A stretch of 64,000 nucleotides of DNA from Roseiarcus sp963696665 (GTDB lineage Bacteria; Pseudomonadota; Alphaproteobacteria; Rhizobiales; Beijerinckiaceae), in NCBI GenBank assembly GCA_963696665.1, contig CAVOLE010000027.1, positions 1 through 64,000 of the forward strand. The letters are read 5' to 3'. This document shows positions 33,829 to 41,215 of this stretch, piece by piece (position 1 is the stretch's first letter; the number at the start of each line of letters is the position of its first letter). The notes beneath the pieces were generated by a model. It worked only from the letters and a program-made list of their open reading frames with translations. It did no database searches and was not told the DNA's origin. A program made the translations under genes and the position numbers.

Positions 33829-34593
33829 TCATAACTGGCGCAGGGTGTGTCTTTTCGGCCAATCGCCAAGCGTGGCCTGGATGAGCGCCAGCGCCGCCAC
33901 CGCGGCCGTATCGGCGCGCAGGATGCGCGGCCCCAGATTCAGGCGCAGCACCCGCGGCGCCGAGAGGATCGCGGCGCGCTCGGCGGCGTCGAAGCCCCCT
34001 TCCGGCCCGACCAGGAGGCCGACGCCGCCGTCGGCCCGCGCGCTTCCCAGCGCGTCGAGCGGGCTGGCCGGTTCCGCCTCCTCGTCGCAGAAGACGAGGA
34101 GGCGCCCGGCCGGCCAGGTTTTGAGCGCTTCGGCAAGGGGCTCCACGGGCTTAATCTCCGGCGTCCAGATCACGCCGCATTGTTCGCAAGCCTCGATCGC
34201 GTTCGCGCGCAGACGCTCCAGATTGACGCGGGCGACCTGAGTGTGGCGGGTGATGACCGGCCGCAAGCTGCGCGCGCCCATCTCGATGGCCTTCTGCGCC
34301 ATATAGTCGAGTCGCGCGTGCTTGAGCGGCGCAAACAGATAGTCGACCTCGGGCGGCGTCTCCTGCGGGCGCGTCTGCGCGCCGACGACCAGCGAAGCCT
34401 TGCGCGAAGTCACCGCGAGAGTGGACGTGAATTCGCCGTCCCGGCCGTTGAACAAAAGAACGGGAGCGCCGGCGGCGAGCCGCAGCACATTGACGAGGTA
34501 ATTCGTCTGCTGAGGATCGAGCTTAAGCTCCGCGCCTGGGACTAAGTCTTGAGCGACGTACAGACGCGGGGTCCGGAAATCGGTTCGAGCCAT
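33829..34593 (-). CDS. rsmE: 16S rRNA (uracil-1498-N3)-methyltransferase
   Basis: A 254-residue SPOUT-fold methyltransferase that modifies U1498 of 16S rRNA using S-adenosylmethionine. Hallmarks are RLYVAQDL, the PUA-like N-terminal part (NYLVNVLRLAAGAPVLLFNG), ARLDYMAQKAIEMGA, LLVGPEGGFDAAERA (trefoil-knot SAM site) and LGPRILRADTAAVAAL. The ATG at 34593 (MARTDFRTPRLYV) is chosen; the frame extends upstream, but that sequence is unlike the family. Confidence 0.93.
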   Translation of the reverse strand: MARTDFRTPRLYVAQDLVPGAELKLDPQQTNYLVNVLRLAAGAPVLLFNGRDGEFTSTLAVTSRKASLVVGAQTRPQETPPEVDYLFAPLKHARLDYMAQKAIEMGARSLRPVITRHTQVARVNLERLRANAIEACEQCGVIWTPEIKPVEPLAEALKTWPAGRLLVFCDEEAEPASPLDALGSARADGGVGLLVGPEGGFDAAERAAILSAPRVLRLNLGPRILRADTAAVAALALIQATLGDWPKRHTLRQL

Positions 34594-34705
34594 CCGCTTC
34601 CCATAGCTCGGGCCGAGGTCGGCGCCCATCGCGGGCGCTCCTTCCGCCGCGCGCGAAAACAGCAAGGCGCTTGCGCTTCACATAAGTCTGTGCTTATCTG
34701 TCCGC

Positions 34706-35017
34706 ATGGAGAGCGACATCTTCAAGGCGTTGGCGGATCCCACGCGCCGCAGTGTGTTCGAGAAACTCGCGGTTGGCGGCATGAACGCGAGCGATCTCAG
34801 GCGCGGGATGGCGATCAGTCAGCCGGCGATGTCGCAGCATCTCGCTGTCCTGCGCTCAGCGGGCCTGGTTCGCGAGCGTCGAGACGGCCGTTTCGTCAAC
34901 TATGAAGTGGACCCGGAGGGGCTCGTCCGGATCGGCCAGTGGCTCGCCCGATATCGGGCTTACTGGCCCCGTCGCGTCGACGACCTCAAGACGCTGCTGA
35001 AGGACATGGATCAATGA
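34706..35017 (+). CDS. ArsR-family transcription regulator
   Basis: A 103-residue winged-helix regulator: IFKALADPTRRSVFEKLAVG, then the recognition region AISQPAMSQHLAVLRSAGLV and the wing RERRDGRFVNYEVD. No metal-binding cysteines are seen, so it belongs to the metal-free group usually paired with SRPBCC proteins. Its stop overlaps the ATG of the downstream SRPBCC gene (ATGA), a typical operon. It probably represses its own operon; the signal is unknown. Confidence 0.9.
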   Translation: MESDIFKALADPTRRSVFEKLAVGGMNASDLRRGMAISQPAMSQHLAVLRSAGLVRERRDGRFVNYEVDPEGLVRIGQWLARYRAYWPRRVDDLKTLLKDMDQ

Positions 35018-35364
35018 GCGACATTGCCACCGAGCCGCGTGAGGAAGCCGAGATCGCGCTCGAGTACGAACTCGACGCGGGGCCGGAAAAGGTGTGGCGG
35101 GCCATCGCCGTTCCTGCCTTTCGCGAGCAATGGCTGCCTGAGGCCGACCTCGCGGACCCTGAGCCCATCGCGTCCATCCCCGGCGTCGAGGTCAGATACC
35201 GGATGCGGGAGGAGGGCGCTCCATTCCCGGGAAGCACCGTGACATTCCAGATCGAGCCCAGACCGCAGGGCGGCGTGCTGTTTCGCGTCATCCATCGGAT
35301 CGAGGACAACGCTCGCCGGAGGAGCGCCAACGACAACCTTCGCCCCATGAGCCTAGCCGCCTGA
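35014..35364 (+). CDS. SRPBCC / AHSA1-family ligand-binding protein
   Basis: A 116-residue protein of the START-like fold: ALEYELDAGPEKVWRAIAVP, AFREQWLPEADL and VTFQIEPRPQGGVLFRVIHR. Such proteins bind hydrophobic ligands, and the AHSA1 subgroup is regularly encoded in one operon with an ArsR regulator, as here (4-base overlap). It is shorter than many relatives and ends in an unusual NARRRSANDNLRPMSLAA tail, so the C-terminal helix may be reduced. Confidence 0.8.
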   Translation: MSDIATEPREEAEIALEYELDAGPEKVWRAIAVPAFREQWLPEADLADPEPIASIPGVEVRYRMREEGAPFPGSTVTFQIEPRPQGGVLFRVIHRIEDNARRRSANDNLRPMSLAA

Positions 35365-35415
35365 GAGCGGCTTAAAAGCCCGTCAATCTTGGATAGCGTG
35401 GAAGGAATTCGCGTC

Positions 35416-36045
35416 ATGCGCGACACGATGCAGCTCGTCCCCATGGTTCTCGAACAGTCGAGTTGCGGCGAGCGCTCTTTCGACATCTACTCCCGCCTGC
35501 TTCGGGAGCGCATCGTCTTTCTCTCGGGCGAGGTCAATGACGAGATGGCGTCGCTCGTCTGCGCCCAATTGCTGTTCCTCGAGGCCGACAACCCGAAGAA
35601 GCCCATCGACCTTTACATCAACTCCTACGGCGGCGTCGTGACGAGCGGGCTCGCGATGTATGACACGATGCAATTCATCAAGACGCCGGTTCGGACGCTT
35701 TGCGTCGGGACCGCCCGGTCCATGGGGTCATTTCTCTTGATGGCGGGCGAGCCTGGCGAGCGCGCGGCGCTGCCCAACGCCAGCCTCCACGTCCATCAGC
35801 CGCTCGGCGGATTCCAAGGGCAGGCGTCCGATATTCTCATTCACGCCGAGGACATCTTGCAGACCAAACGGAGGATTACCCGCCTCTACGCCAGGCACTG
35901 CGGCAGAACCTACGAGGAGGTCGAACGCACATTGGACCGCGACCACTTCATGGACGCGGAAAGCGCGCGCGAATGGGGCCTGATCGATCGCGTTCTCTCG
36001 ACCCGCAGCGAAGCGGAGCTCATGCTCGGCGCGCCCGCTCCATGA
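35416..36045 (+). CDS. clpP: ClpP-family serine protease, paralogue of unusual sequence
   Basis: A 209-residue ClpP-like peptidase. The catalytic triad is present: Ser102 (GTARSMGSFLLMAGEPGER), His127 (ASLHVHQPLGG) and Asp176 (LDRDHFMDAESA). The head is classical (LVPMVLEQSSCGERSFDIYS). The motif ARSMGS instead of the usual AASMGS, and no clpX or tig neighbour, suggest a secondary ClpP paralogue, as many alphaproteobacteria carry. It assembles with ClpA/ClpX-type unfoldases in the cytoplasm. It lies near the stress-type genes at 36.4-37.1 kb. ATG 35416 is chosen by family fit. Confidence 0.88.
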   Translation: MRDTMQLVPMVLEQSSCGERSFDIYSRLLRERIVFLSGEVNDEMASLVCAQLLFLEADNPKKPIDLYINSYGGVVTSGLAMYDTMQFIKTPVRTLCVGTARSMGSFLLMAGEPGERAALPNASLHVHQPLGGFQGQASDILIHAEDILQTKRRITRLYARHCGRTYEEVERTLDRDHFMDAESAREWGLIDRVLSTRSEAELMLGAPAP

Positions 36046-36077
36046 GCCGCGCTGCGTAGCGGGCCACGCGGCGTCGA

Positions 36078-36314
36078 TTAGAGGCCGCTCCGGCCTTCAT
36101 TCCGGATCAGGTCGGTTACGCCGCTGCGAAGACTTGCCGAGTCCAGGTCCGCCCGACCCCGCGCAAGCTGCATAACCAGTCTGGCGGCTTTTTCCCTTTC
36201 ATCGGCCGCGTGCAACCGCAGGTCGGCGACTACTTCGTCATAAGCTTCCAACATGATCGCAACGGCTTTTGGATCGAAGCTTCCGCCTTCGTCCAGCATA
36301 TGCTTCAAGGGCAT
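36078..36314 (-). CDS. Small soluble protein of unknown function, 78 aa
   Basis: MPLKHMLDEGGSFDPKAVAI starts a helix-rich protein with MLEAYDEVVADLRLHAADER and EKAARLVMQLARGRADLDSA, ending LIRNEGRSGL. Short proteins of this style (DPxAVxxMxxAYxxV...L) are common in rhizobia-related genomes, but no function is known to me. It converges on the clpP paralogue and lies in the stress-type cluster; no EcfG site is seen directly upstream. Confidence 0.6.
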   Translation of the reverse strand: MPLKHMLDEGGSFDPKAVAIMLEAYDEVVADLRLHAADEREKAARLVMQLARGRADLDSASLRSGVTDLIRNEGRSGL

Positions 36315-36397
36315 TGTCTATCGGCCACACACCAGCTTCCTGTGCGCTCAGTTGGGCGCGGCGTGAGCGACTGTCAACCTATGATTTCGCGGGAGAT

Positions 36398-36625
36398 CTA
36401 TCGAGCGATGACCGCGAAGGAGCCGCGCTCCGCCAGTCGCAGAATGACGCTGCTGAAGCTCTCGCCCGGTTGACGCAGATCCCGCAGCCGACTGACGACA
36501 TCACGAGGCAGCCAAACGCCGTATTCGCGGTCGGGAGCGACTTTCGTCTCGGCGATAGAGCCAGTCGCCGGGAGCGTGGAAACGATCGCGGTATAGGCTT
36601 TGCCGGAAATTGTGATGCCGATCAT
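36398..36625 (-). CDS. Small protein of unknown function with an EcfG-type promoter, 75 aa
   Basis: MIGITISGKAYTAIVSTLPA begins the protein, followed by REYGVWLPRDVVSRLRDLRQ and PGESFSSVILRLAERGSF. The last segment (PGESFSxVILRL) is typical of small DNA-binding-like antitoxin proteins, but no toxin neighbour is present. An EcfG-type promoter on this strand (36694 down to 36670) is placed about 45 bases before the start, so expression under general stress is predicted. Confidence 0.6.
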   Translation of the reverse strand: MIGITISGKAYTAIVSTLPATGSIAETKVAPDREYGVWLPRDVVSRLRDLRQPGESFSSVILRLAERGSFAVIAR

Positions 36626-36669
36626 GGGCCTCAGCTAGCGCGCCAGTTCCCCGCCTAACGGAAGCCTGG

Positions 36670-36694
36670 AACGCTGGGGCCGTCACGAGGTTCC
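36670..36694 (-). promoter_or_regulatory. EcfG-type general-stress promoter (minus strand)
   Basis: On the minus strand GGAAC (36694-36690) is followed after exactly 16 bases by CGTT (36673-36670), a perfect match to GGAAC-N16-CGTT. The start would be near 36662, upstream of the 75-residue protein at 36398-36625. Confidence 0.7.
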
Positions 36695-36791
36695 CGCCCG
36701 GCCACAAAAATATCGCCGGATAGCCATTCTCCCACCGTTCTTCGGCCTCGGGTCGGCTGGCTCTGAGACCTGGCGGATAATCGCCTCCGGG

Positions 36792-36816
36792 CGGAACCAA
36801 GCCATAGCTAGCCGGT
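36792..36816 (+). promoter_or_regulatory. EcfG-type general-stress promoter (plus strand)
   Basis: GGAAC (36792-36796), 16 bases, then GGTT (36813-36816). It lies 50 bases upstream of the KGG-repeat stress protein gene and about 100 bases from the opposing EcfG site, forming a divergent stress promoter region. Confidence 0.75.
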
Positions 36817-36865
36817 TGATGAACCAGCGGAAGGTCCGCTCAAACCGTAAGAAAAGGAGGATTTC

Positions 36866-37075
36866 ATGACCGCTTCTCAAGGCGGAAGCCACGAACAGCA
36901 CGTGAAGGCCGGCGAGCAAAGCCACAAAAACACCGGCGACTCCAAAGCCGGTGAAAACAAGGGCATGCCCCGCGGCGGCACGCACGAGCAGCGTGGGAAT
37001 GCGGGTAAGCAAAGCAGCGGCGGCACGCACGAGCAGCACGTGAAGGCTGGCGAGCAAAGCCGCAAGAATAGCTAA
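36866..37075 (+). CDS. KGG-repeat general stress protein, 69 aa
   Basis: A small, highly polar, probably disordered protein (MTASQGGSHEQHVKAGEQSH...) made of repeats of the form GG(S/T)HEQ(H/R)xxAG(E/K)QS. These belong to the KGG / Con-10 / YciG-like stress-induced group. Related proteins are abundant in stationary phase and under desiccation or salt stress. A Shine-Dalgarno (aggagg) precedes the ATG. The upstream EcfG promoter (36792-36816) agrees with that role. Confidence 0.82.
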   Translation: MTASQGGSHEQHVKAGEQSHKNTGDSKAGENKGMPRGGTHEQRGNAGKQSSGGTHEQHVKAGEQSRKNS

Positions 37076-37115
37076 AACACCGGGCGCCAGCGCTCGGTAG
37101 CCGGCCGGCGGCGGC

Positions 37116-38450
37116 TCAGCGCTCCGCCGGCCGCCTGCTTGTGCGCTCGCCGTCGGCAGCTTGTCGCGCGCGATAGCCGACGAATCCCATTCCGGCGAAG
37201 CCGAGGAGCATCATCGCCCAGGTCGATGGCTCGGGGACCGGGCTATACAGAACCCAGCCGGGCTTGCCGTCGAGCACGTTCTGCAATCGCAGGAGCGCCT
37301 CGGTGAAATAATAGTCGCCGTAGATCAGCGCGGTGTTCGTCCCACCGTTCCCCGGGAAGCCATCGATCAGCACGGATTCGCCAGACGGGTTAAGGTCAAG
37401 GTAATTGCTGCTAAGCGACCCTAGGATGTTCTCGGCGTCCTGGAGATACGACGCCCCAAGTGTTCCCGCAACCGTGCTCAGCATGACGAGGCCGTCCGCC
37501 GCGATCGCCGCCGCCGAAGTGTCCACAGGCTGCGAGCCCGGCGCGTCGAAATCCCACGGGGGGATATAGTCAGCGGGCAAATTGGCGACGAAATAGTTCG
37601 CGAGCGCTTCCGCCGTCGTCAGGAACGCTGGGTTATCCGACGCCTGATACGCCTGAACGAATCCATAGAGGGCCCAGGCCTGCCCGCGCGCCCAGGTCGA
37701 GCTATCGGAATAGCCGGCAAATGTCCCCTGGCTCAAGAGCGCCCCAGTCGTCGGGTCGAAATCGGCGACCTCAAACGTGCTGCCGTTCGAGCGCACGAGG
37801 TTCGTGTTCACTGTCTGGGCGTGAGTAGACGCGATTCCAGCCCAAGTCGAACTGCCGCCATTTTTAGCGCCCCACTGCAACGGGCCAAGCGTCATCATGC
37901 TGTCGATGATGACGGGAAAATGATATTGAGGGAAAGTCCAGGAGCGAAGCGCCCCGACGTTTGGATTGTAAAGCGACGCCAGCGAGGCGCCTGTGGTTAG
38001 AAGCACGTTCTTGTAGCTTGGGTCTCCCGTCAGCCGGTATCCGTTGCCGAAACTCGTCCCGATGATGAAGCCGATGTCCGTGGGGTCTATCGGGCGGCCA
38101 TTCGCCTGCGAGGCCAGCGGAGCGGTCCAAGCCTGCGCCGCCGTGAGCCATTGTTGCGACCCTGTCGCCTGGTAGAGGAGCCAAAGCTGCCCAGGGAAAA
38201 ACCCGGTCGTCCATCCCTGACTGCCGCTCGAGGGACTGGTTGTCGTCCAAGTTCCGCTGTCGCCTCCCGAGACCGGATATAAGGGATTTCCGGGCGTCGG
38301 AGAGGAACCCAGCGAATTCAGAGTCTTCGTGACCTGAGCCTCGATGAAGGACAAATCCGACGCTATGCCTTGCGACGTATCGAGAGGCCCCGCGACGGCC
38401 TCGCTCACCAACCATAGGATCGACGCTGAAGCCAAAGCCAGACGTTGCAT
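37116..38450 (-). CDS. PEP-CTERM-anchored glycoside hydrolase family 88-like protein
   Basis: A 444-residue exported protein: signal peptide (1-20, ending SEAVA), a six-hairpin barrel of the unsaturated glucuronyl hydrolase type (GH88), and a PEP-CTERM tail from about residue 405 (VPEPSTWAMM, hydrophobic helix, YRAR). GH88 features are GWTTGFFPGQLWLLY, Asp125 in TDIGFIIG, Asp183 in IIDSMMTLGPL, SSTWARGQAWALYGF and WDFDAPG followed by DTSAAAIAADG. Such enzymes remove unsaturated uronic acid from lyase products. A PEP-CTERM tail implies sorting by an exosortase to the outer surface. Substrate is inferred from family only. Confidence 0.8.
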   Translation of the reverse strand: MQRLALASASILWLVSEAVAGPLDTSQGIASDLSFIEAQVTKTLNSLGSSPTPGNPLYPVSGGDSGTWTTTSPSSGSQGWTTGFFPGQLWLLYQATGSQQWLTAAQAWTAPLASQANGRPIDPTDIGFIIGTSFGNGYRLTGDPSYKNVLLTTGASLASLYNPNVGALRSWTFPQYHFPVIIDSMMTLGPLQWGAKNGGSSTWAGIASTHAQTVNTNLVRSNGSTFEVADFDPTTGALLSQGTFAGYSDSSTWARGQAWALYGFVQAYQASDNPAFLTTAEALANYFVANLPADYIPPWDFDAPGSQPVDTSAAAIAADGLVMLSTVAGTLGASYLQDAENILGSLSSNYLDLNPSGESVLIDGFPGNGGTNTALIYGDYYFTEALLRLQNVLDGKPGWVLYSPVPEPSTWAMMLLGFAGMGFVGYRARQAADGERTSRRPAER

Positions 38451-38645
38451 CGCATTCCCCCGATAGTGCGTAGCCCATCGCAAAGCCTATTATTCTTATC
38501 ACGTTGCGACGCCACAACGCTATGGGCGCAACGCCTCAGCGCTGGATGGCTGCGTCCTGCATTTGGCGTCACGCTCCACCGTAACAAATCCGGTACGCCG
38601 GCAAATCCGTGTTGGTGGGCGCTTGCATGCAGGAAGGAGGAGCCC

Positions 38646-39356
38646 ATGTCGGCCTCAAGAAAAATCGGCCTCGCGGTCGCGGCCCTGGGTTTTCTTACTT
38701 CACCGCGTCTGGCGCTTGCGGGCGATGCAGGGCGCCCGACCGTGATCGAACTGTTCCAGAGCCAGGGCTGTTCGTCGTGCCCGCCGGCGGAAGCGAATGT
38801 CGGAGCGGTCAGCGACCGCCCGGATGTGCTGGCGCTCGCCTTTGAGGTCGACTATTGGGATCGGCTCGGCTGGAAGGACACATTCTCCAAGCCCGCCTGG
38901 ACCGCGCGCCAGTACGCCTATGCGAGGGCGATGGGCCACGGCGACAGCGTCTATACGCCCCAGGTCGTCGTCAACGGCCGGGTTGAGGGCGATGGCCTCG
39001 AGCCGAGCGGACTCGCCACGCTGATCAGCCGCGGCGGTCGCGGCGCGGGCGGCCCGAGCGTTGGCTTTTCAGGCGAGGCGGTGACGGTCGGACGGGGCGC
39101 CGCGCCCGCCGGCGGCGCCGACGTTTGGCTCGTGCGTTACATCCCGCACACGGTCGACGTCACGATCCCGCGCGGCGAGAACGCCGGCCACACTTTGCCC
39201 TATAAGCACGTGGTCCGCGAAATGGTCCTGCTTGGCAAATGGCGAGGCGAAGCCGCCACCTTTCCCGTGCCGGGCGGAAGCGATCCGGGTCTCGCCGAGG
39301 CCGTGCTTGTGCAGGCGAACGGGGCAGGGCCGATCCTCGCGGCGGCGAAGAGGTAA
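38646..39356 (+). CDS. Secreted DUF1223 thioredoxin-like protein
   Basis: A 236-residue protein with a signal peptide (ending ALAGDAG) and the DUF1223 fold: VIELFQSQGCSSCPPAEANV (CSSC, thioredoxin-like), LAFEVDYWDRLGWKDTFSKP, YTPQVVVNGRVEG (cis-Pro region). The function is unknown but probably involves redox chemistry or metal in the periplasm. A strong Shine-Dalgarno (ggaaggagg) precedes ATG 38646. The last 17 codons have a degenerate second copy at 39792-39842, beyond an inserted repeat region. Confidence 0.88.
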   Translation: MSASRKIGLAVAALGFLTSPRLALAGDAGRPTVIELFQSQGCSSCPPAEANVGAVSDRPDVLALAFEVDYWDRLGWKDTFSKPAWTARQYAYARAMGHGDSVYTPQVVVNGRVEGDGLEPSGLATLISRGGRGAGGPSVGFSGEAVTVGRGAAPAGGADVWLVRYIPHTVDVTIPRGENAGHTLPYKHVVREMVLLGKWRGEAATFPVPGGSDPGLAEAVLVQANGAGPILAAAKR

Positions 39357-39405
39357 GAAACGATCCTCTCAGCTGCCGATACAACCAAAGCGGGAATTCG
39401 ACCGC

Positions 39406-39489
39406 AAATAAACGCGCCTAAACGCTAGTAAGTGTTAGTAAGCGCTAGTAAGTGTTAGTAAAATAACTAGCGTTTACTAGCGTTTATTT
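39406..39489. repeat. 84-base palindromic array of 10-base units
   Basis: Four exact-length 10-base units run head to tail at 39421-39460 (aacgctagta, agtgttagta, agcgctagta, agtgttagta). Two units follow in inverted orientation at 39465-39484 (aactagcgtt, tactagcgtt). An outer inverted pair (aaataaacgc 39406-39415; gcgtttattt 39480-39489) closes the structure. The period equals about one DNA turn, and the whole can form a long AT-rich hairpin. It lies in the gene-free stretch 39357-39873. Confidence 0.8.
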
Positions 39490-39492
39490 TTC

Positions 39493-39518
39493 CGAATCGA
39501 GACTTTTCAATGCGTTAC
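39493..39518 (-). repeat. Dispersed 26-base motif, copy next to the palindromic array
   Basis: Read on the minus strand: GTAACGCATTGAAAAG then TCTCGATTCG. It matches the motif at 60337-60362 in 24 of 26 positions and that at 10627-10652 in 23. All three copies are in AT-rich, gene-free DNA. It is directly adjacent to the 84-base array. Confidence 0.7.
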
Positions 39519-39791
39519 GACCGATTCAAATAAAAAAATTCGCCCCGCCTTCTGACTTGCGCCGGGTTGTGGCCAACCTTTCAAACAGCCACAGTTTCTC
39601 CTCTTCCAGTGAGCTGGAATCAGATTCCGTCAAGGGGAATGCATAGCGCATATTTCTGATTTTGTCAATATAATTCGAAAAAATTTGTGGCTCTATGGCT
39701 TTGGCTGTTGATCAGCCGTCCGCGACTGCGCCTTAAAGCCTGGCGCCTTTAGACGGCGCGTCGCCGACGTTGCGACCGCCCGGGTTTTGCA

Positions 39792-39842
39792 ATCGTGCCG
39801 GCGGAGGGAGCCGGGCCGATCCTCGCGACGGTGAAACGCTGA
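39792..39842 (+). pseudogene. Duplicated tail of the DUF1223 gene
   Basis: The 16 codons encode IVPAEGAGPILATVKR before TGA, nearly the same as the end of the DUF1223 protein (VQANGAGPILAAAKR). The rest of a second gene is missing; the sequence between the copies is AT-rich and holds the palindromic array. This marks a duplication or insertion event, not a working gene. Confidence 0.65.
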
Positions 39843-39873
39843 TTGTTGAGAGCTGTCGGGCGCTCTCGCGCGT

Positions 39874-40980
39874 TCAGTGCGGGAAGTCGTTCGAGCGATC
39901 CTGTATGTCCTCCGTGCGGACCTTGTCGAGCGGGAAAGAGGAGATGGCCTTGCCTGCGAAGTCCAGTTTCGAGAGATCGACCGACCGCATTCTGCGGTCG
40001 TACATCGTCCAATAATAATAGACCCGGTGGCTCATGTCGGCGATGACCGACCATTGCGTGTAGCCGAGGTGGAAGTCCTCGGCGCCGCCCTCGCGCACCA
40101 GGCCCTTCGGAATGTCGAAGTTGTTGAGCATCACCGACGCGGCGTTGACGGCGTCGGCCGCGTCTTTGGCAGGGGTCATGGTGTTGACGAAGGCGACGGC
40201 TCTCACGAACCGCGAAGGGGGCGTGAAATCGCCGGGCAATCCGAGCATGCCGCTTCCCGCTCCGAAAGGAGCGAGTGAAACGCCATCGATGCTGCGCGGC
40301 CGCGCCGCTTGAGGCGATAGATTGGCATAGTTCCGCAAGTTCAAGAGATGCCAGTCATAACCGGGCGAGTTGGTCATGGCGCCGACCTTGTTGTCGGTCA
40401 CGCTCAGCTGGCCGTCCATATACTCGATGACGATCGAAGCCCCGGTCGCGTCGCTCACGATATGATGCAGGGGCAGGGGCATGCCGAACTCCTTTTCGAT
40501 CTCGGCGTTGCGCACGACCCGGATCTTCGGCATCGCCTCGCGCACTTCATCCACAGTCTTAAAGTTGCCGAGGATGTAATTGACAAGATCGACATTGCTG
40601 ACGGTCGCCGCCAGTTCGCTGGCCTTCACCTCCTGGTATTTGGCGAAGCCCGGAAAGAAGAGCGCGCCGACGGTCAGGCCGGCTTCGTTCATGCCGTCCG
40701 TGGCGTAGGCGAGCCCGGCCGCGTTGACGCCGACAAAACCATATTGGTTCTTCCACGCCGCGCCGGTCTTGCCGTCACCGAGAGCGGACGAAAAGGACAT
40801 CGCTCGAGGCACGAGCATCATCTCGGATTTGAGATCGGAGGCGCCCCATTCCATCGTCCGCGCATAAATGCGCGTCCCATCGCTCGCCTTGAAGATCATC
40901 GAGGTGCAAGCGTCGGCGCCGCAAGCGCCGAGGCCCGCCAGCGCGCCCGCAAAAGCCAGCGCGATGAGCTTCGTGTTCAT
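39874..40980 (-). CDS. Secreted linear-amide C-N hydrolase, choloylglycine hydrolase family
   Basis: A 368-residue Ntn-type hydrolase. A signal peptide (1-24, ending CGADA) is cut directly before Cys25, which becomes the N-terminal nucleophile (CTSMIFKASDG). Other family stretches are RTMEWGASDLKSEMMLVPR, YGFVGVNAAGLAYATDGMNE, MTNSPGYDWHLLNLRNY (Asn of the active site) and FHLGYTQWSVIADMSHRVYY. Relatives hydrolyse bile-salt amides, penicillin V or N-acyl-homoserine lactones. In an environmental bacterium an amide or quorum-signal substrate is more likely, but this is inference. Confidence 0.88.
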   Translation of the reverse strand: MNTKLIALAFAGALAGLGACGADACTSMIFKASDGTRIYARTMEWGASDLKSEMMLVPRAMSFSSALGDGKTGAAWKNQYGFVGVNAAGLAYATDGMNEAGLTVGALFFPGFAKYQEVKASELAATVSNVDLVNYILGNFKTVDEVREAMPKIRVVRNAEIEKEFGMPLPLHHIVSDATGASIVIEYMDGQLSVTDNKVGAMTNSPGYDWHLLNLRNYANLSPQAARPRSIDGVSLAPFGAGSGMLGLPGDFTPPSRFVRAVAFVNTMTPAKDAADAVNAASVMLNNFDIPKGLVREGGAEDFHLGYTQWSVIADMSHRVYYYWTMYDRRMRSVDLSKLDFAGKAISSFPLDKVRTEDIQDRSNDFPH

Positions 40981-41096
40981 TCCCTCAACCTTCCTGAAAG
41001 CAGGCCCGAAAAGCGGGGTGCGGCCGGGCGCCTGAGCCCTATCTCTAAGCGACCATTGTTAAAAAACGCCTTGGCGCGACCAGCCGGATAAGGCGT

Positions 41097-41215
41097 CGTC
41101 CCCTCTCCCTGCAAGCGGGGAGAGGGTTAGGGTTAGGGTGAGGGGCGGGGCGATTGGCCGCGAGCGGCCCCGCCCCTCATCCCGGCCTTCTCCCCGCAAG
41201 CGGGGAGAAGGAGAG
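41097..41215. repeat. GC-rich extragenic palindrome reaching into ribD
   Basis: Two near-identical hairpin arms (ctccctgcaagcggggagag at about 41105 and ctccccgcaagcggggagaa at about 41190) flank a third hairpin (gcggggcgattggccgcg to gcggccccgc). The right part overlaps the last codons of ribD. A related sequence (cccctctcccggagggagag) lies at 62696-62716 at the end of the cyclase gene. Confidence 0.7.

Noticed and set aside
39421..39484. CRISPR array
   Set aside because: The 10-base units are contiguous without spacers; this is a tandem/inverted repeat, and no cas genes are present.
41120..41145. gggttagggttaggg resembling telomeric repeats
   Set aside because: Only two units, embedded in a GC-rich extragenic palindrome between two chromosomal genes; coincidence.
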